Positions 5,275-6,436 of a DNA stretch of 6,436 nucleotides are shown here, piece after piece. A program made the translations under genes and the position numbers. The DNA is from Clostridium sp. GTDB taxonomy: Bacteria; Bacillota; Clostridia; Lachnospirales; Lachnospiraceae. Each line of letters begins with the position of its first letter. Positions within the stretch are counted from its first letter, which is position 1. Below the pieces are notes generated by a model. The model was given only the letters and a program-made list of their open reading frames with translations. It was not told where the DNA came from and did not search any database. The stretch spans positions 1-6,436 of the forward strand of contig JAEDOC010000119.1 of assembly GCA_016302185.1 (NCBI GenBank), read 5' to 3'.

Positions 5275-6231
5275 ATGAAAAATAACAGAGATGACAGAGA
5301 ACGGTTGGAACAGCTGAATCAGGAATATCATGAGGTTTCTATGACAGAAAAGCAGGTGAATGAGATGAAACGAAGAATGGAAGAGGCGAAGAGAGAGAAG
5401 AAGAGAGAAAAGAAAGGAAACGTATCCCGAAAAAGATTCGGATATCGCGGCTGGGCTGCTGCCGCCGCGTTGGCGGTGTTTATCCTTCTGCCCAATACCT
5501 CCGCAGAAGTGGCTTATGCCATGAGCAATATTCCGGTGGTTGGCCGGCTGGTGGAGGCGGTGACCTTCCGGAATTATCAGTATGAGAGTGAGCGGCAGAA
5601 TGCGGATATCCAGGTGCCGGAGGTGGTGCTGGAAAGCCAGGCCGCTGCAGCGGGAAAAGCTGAAGACGGAACGCAGGTGGGCAGTGAGGTGGAGAAGAAT
5701 TTAAAGAAGTCCACAGAAGAGATCAACCAGGAGATTCAGAAAATCACCAATCAGATCGTAGCGGAATTTGAGAAGAATATGCATGATCAGCAGGGCTATC
5801 AGGACATTATGGTAAAAAGTGAGGTTCTGACGACCACAGATCGTTATTTCACCCTGAAATTAATCTGCTATCAGGGAGCAGGAAGTGGTGCGGAATGGGA
5901 TTATTTCTATACCATTGATTTAGCCACCGGACAGCGACTGGCACTGAAGGATCTGTTCACGGAAGGCTCCGATTATATCACTCCTATCAGTGAGAACATC
6001 AAGGCGCAGATGCGGGAACAGATGCAAAAAGATGAGGTGGTCCATTACTGGGTTGACGAGACGGATACCCCGGAGTGGAACTTCAAGGCGATCACCGACG
6101 AGACCTCCTTCTATATAAACGAGAGCGGAAACATCGTAATTTGCTTTAACGAAGGAGATGTAGCCCCGATGTACATGGGATGCGTAGAATTCGTGATTCC
6201 GGATGAGGCGATAAAGGGGATTCGAAAGTAA
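5275..6231 (+). CDS. rsiV: RsiV-type anti-sigma factor (lysozyme-sensing family, DUF3298)
   Basis: RsiV proteins hold SigV at the membrane until the outside domain binds lysozyme; signal peptidase and then the RasP intramembrane protease cut them and release the sigma factor. This 318-residue copy shows every part. The charged cytoplasmic N-terminus (1-58) includes EYHEVSMTEKQVNEM, resembling the sigma-binding segment of B. subtilis RsiV. One membrane segment follows (about 59-80), then AYA (80-82), a good signal-peptidase site, and MSNIPVVGRLVEAVTF (83-98), close to the Bacillus sequence as I recall it. A variable Glu/Gln/Ala-rich linker (about 100-160) leads to the sensor: a PdaC-like part (about 160-215) and DUF3298 (about 218-312) with YWVDE, TSFYINE and DVAPMYMGCVEF. 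P298 and Y300 lie where lysozyme-contact residues are reported in Bacillus (from memory). It is somewhat longer than the Bacillus protein (285 aa), the extra length probably being in the linker. No terminator is seen after it. Confidence 0.92.
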   Translation: MKNNRDDRERLEQLNQEYHEVSMTEKQVNEMKRRMEEAKREKKREKKGNVSRKRFGYRGWAAAAALAVFILLPNTSAEVAYAMSNIPVVGRLVEAVTFRNYQYESERQNADIQVPEVVLESQAAAAGKAEDGTQVGSEVEKNLKKSTEEINQEIQKITNQIVAEFEKNMHDQQGYQDIMVKSEVLTTTDRYFTLKLICYQGAGSGAEWDYFYTIDLATGQRLALKDLFTEGSDYITPISENIKAQMREQMQKDEVVHYWVDETDTPEWNFKAITDETSFYINESGNIVICFNEGDVAPMYMGCVEFVIPDEAIKGIRK

Positions 6232-6329
6232 GGTCAGTTGTTGTCCCTCACTTTATTTAAGCTATTCAGACTGCGGAAAGATACTCTCTTTTGATAATAA
6301 AAATGATGATAATATATTACAGGAATGAA

Positions 6330-6358
6330 TTGCATGAGATGGAAAAAATCATTATAAT
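6330..6358 (+). promoter_or_regulatory. Candidate sigma-A promoter near the right edge
   Basis: A perfect TATAAT (6353-6358) lies 17 bp after TTGCAT (6330-6335), which matches TTGACA only in its first three bases. Transcription would begin near 6365. A Shine-Dalgarno-like AAAGGA follows at 6387-6392. The downstream gene is outside the window, and it would be transcribed independently of sigV-rsiV. Confidence 0.45.
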
Positions 6359-6401
6359 AGTGATATAAGAAGAGAAAAACAGGAAGAAAGGACAGATTCT
6401 G

Positions 6402-6413
6402 ATGAATCGGTAG
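6402..6413 (+). other. Possible minimal leader ORF (ATG AAT CGG TAG)
   Basis: AAAGGA (6387-6392) lies nine bases before an ATG that is followed by only two sense codons and a TAG. Together with the promoter upstream it has the layout of a translated leader, but a three-codon ORF arises easily by chance. Another ATG at 6415 stays open to the window edge but has no Shine-Dalgarno at normal distance. Confidence 0.15.
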
Positions 6414-6436
6414 CATGCAGTTTGCTTCGGTAACGG

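Larger units (their letters stand above)
6232..6436. other. AT-rich region after rsiV, no complete gene
   Basis: These 205 bp up to the window edge contain no convincing gene and no clear rho-independent terminator for rsiV. A minus-strand frame across 6234-6416 is open, but its Tyr/Phe/His-rich translation looks like AT-rich noise. The right half holds a candidate promoter and Shine-Dalgarno for something starting near or beyond the edge. Confidence 0.6.

Noticed and set aside
4902..5276. Minus-strand 124-codon Ser-rich open frame opposite sigV
   Set aside because: The serine-rich composition is the mirror of the acidic/helical sigma factor codons and there is no independent start signal.
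6234..6416. Minus-strand 60-codon open frame after rsiV
   Set aside because: The translation is Tyr/Phe/His-rich low-complexity sequence from AT-rich DNA, with no domain and no convincing start signal.

Overview
The window looks like chromosomal DNA from a gut-type Firmicute, most likely a Lachnospiraceae (Clostridium cluster XIVa) relative. The grounds are moderate G+C in the genes with AT-rich intergenic DNA, strong AGGAGG-type ribosome binding sites, and protein sequences that resemble Bacillus/Clostridium family members (MalQ, YkpA-type ABC-F, SigV, RsiV). This is judged by reading motifs; no database search was run.

Layout. Positions 1-705 hold the C-terminal part of a dihydroorotase gene (pyrC) cut by the left edge. 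After 42 bp comes malQ (748-2247), a complete GH77 4-alpha-glucanotransferase with all three catalytic carboxylates. A 176-bp gap follows, holding a candidate promoter whose spacer is occupied by a small palindrome, then an intrinsic-terminator hairpin. The next gene (2424-4061) is an ABC-F ATPase of the YkpA/YbiT type. Its end faces a minus-strand XRE-family regulator (4145-4510), and the two share one long bidirectional terminator hairpin. An AT-rich divergent intergenic region (4511-4761) carries two copies of a TTACAT-N8-ATGTA dyad and an ECF-type promoter. It leads into a two-gene unit, sigV (4762-5271) and rsiV (5275-6231). The last 205 bp are AT-rich, with a plausible promoter, a Shine-Dalgarno and only a three-codon ORF before the window ends.

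How the genes fit together. pyrC (pyrimidine synthesis) and malQ (maltodextrin use) are functionally unrelated but closely spaced. The clearest functional system is sigV-rsiV. RsiV is a membrane-anchored anti-sigma factor whose outside domain, in characterised relatives, binds lysozyme and is then cleaved to free SigV; the genes are translationally coupled. The sigV leader has a TGAAAC-TTTT element typical of ECF autoregulation. The divergent XRE gene and the repeated dyads suggest a second layer of control, which is inference.

Most interesting points: (1) in the ABC-F protein every departure from consensus falls into the same composite ATP site, leaving one canonical and one degenerate site; (2) its only visible promoter lies upstream of the terminator hairpin, so the hairpin could be a leader attenuator; (3) the duplicated dyad lies between the XRE regulator and the lysozyme-response sigma factor. 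I found no CRISPR array, insertion sequence, tRNA, rRNA or clearly novel multi-gene system.
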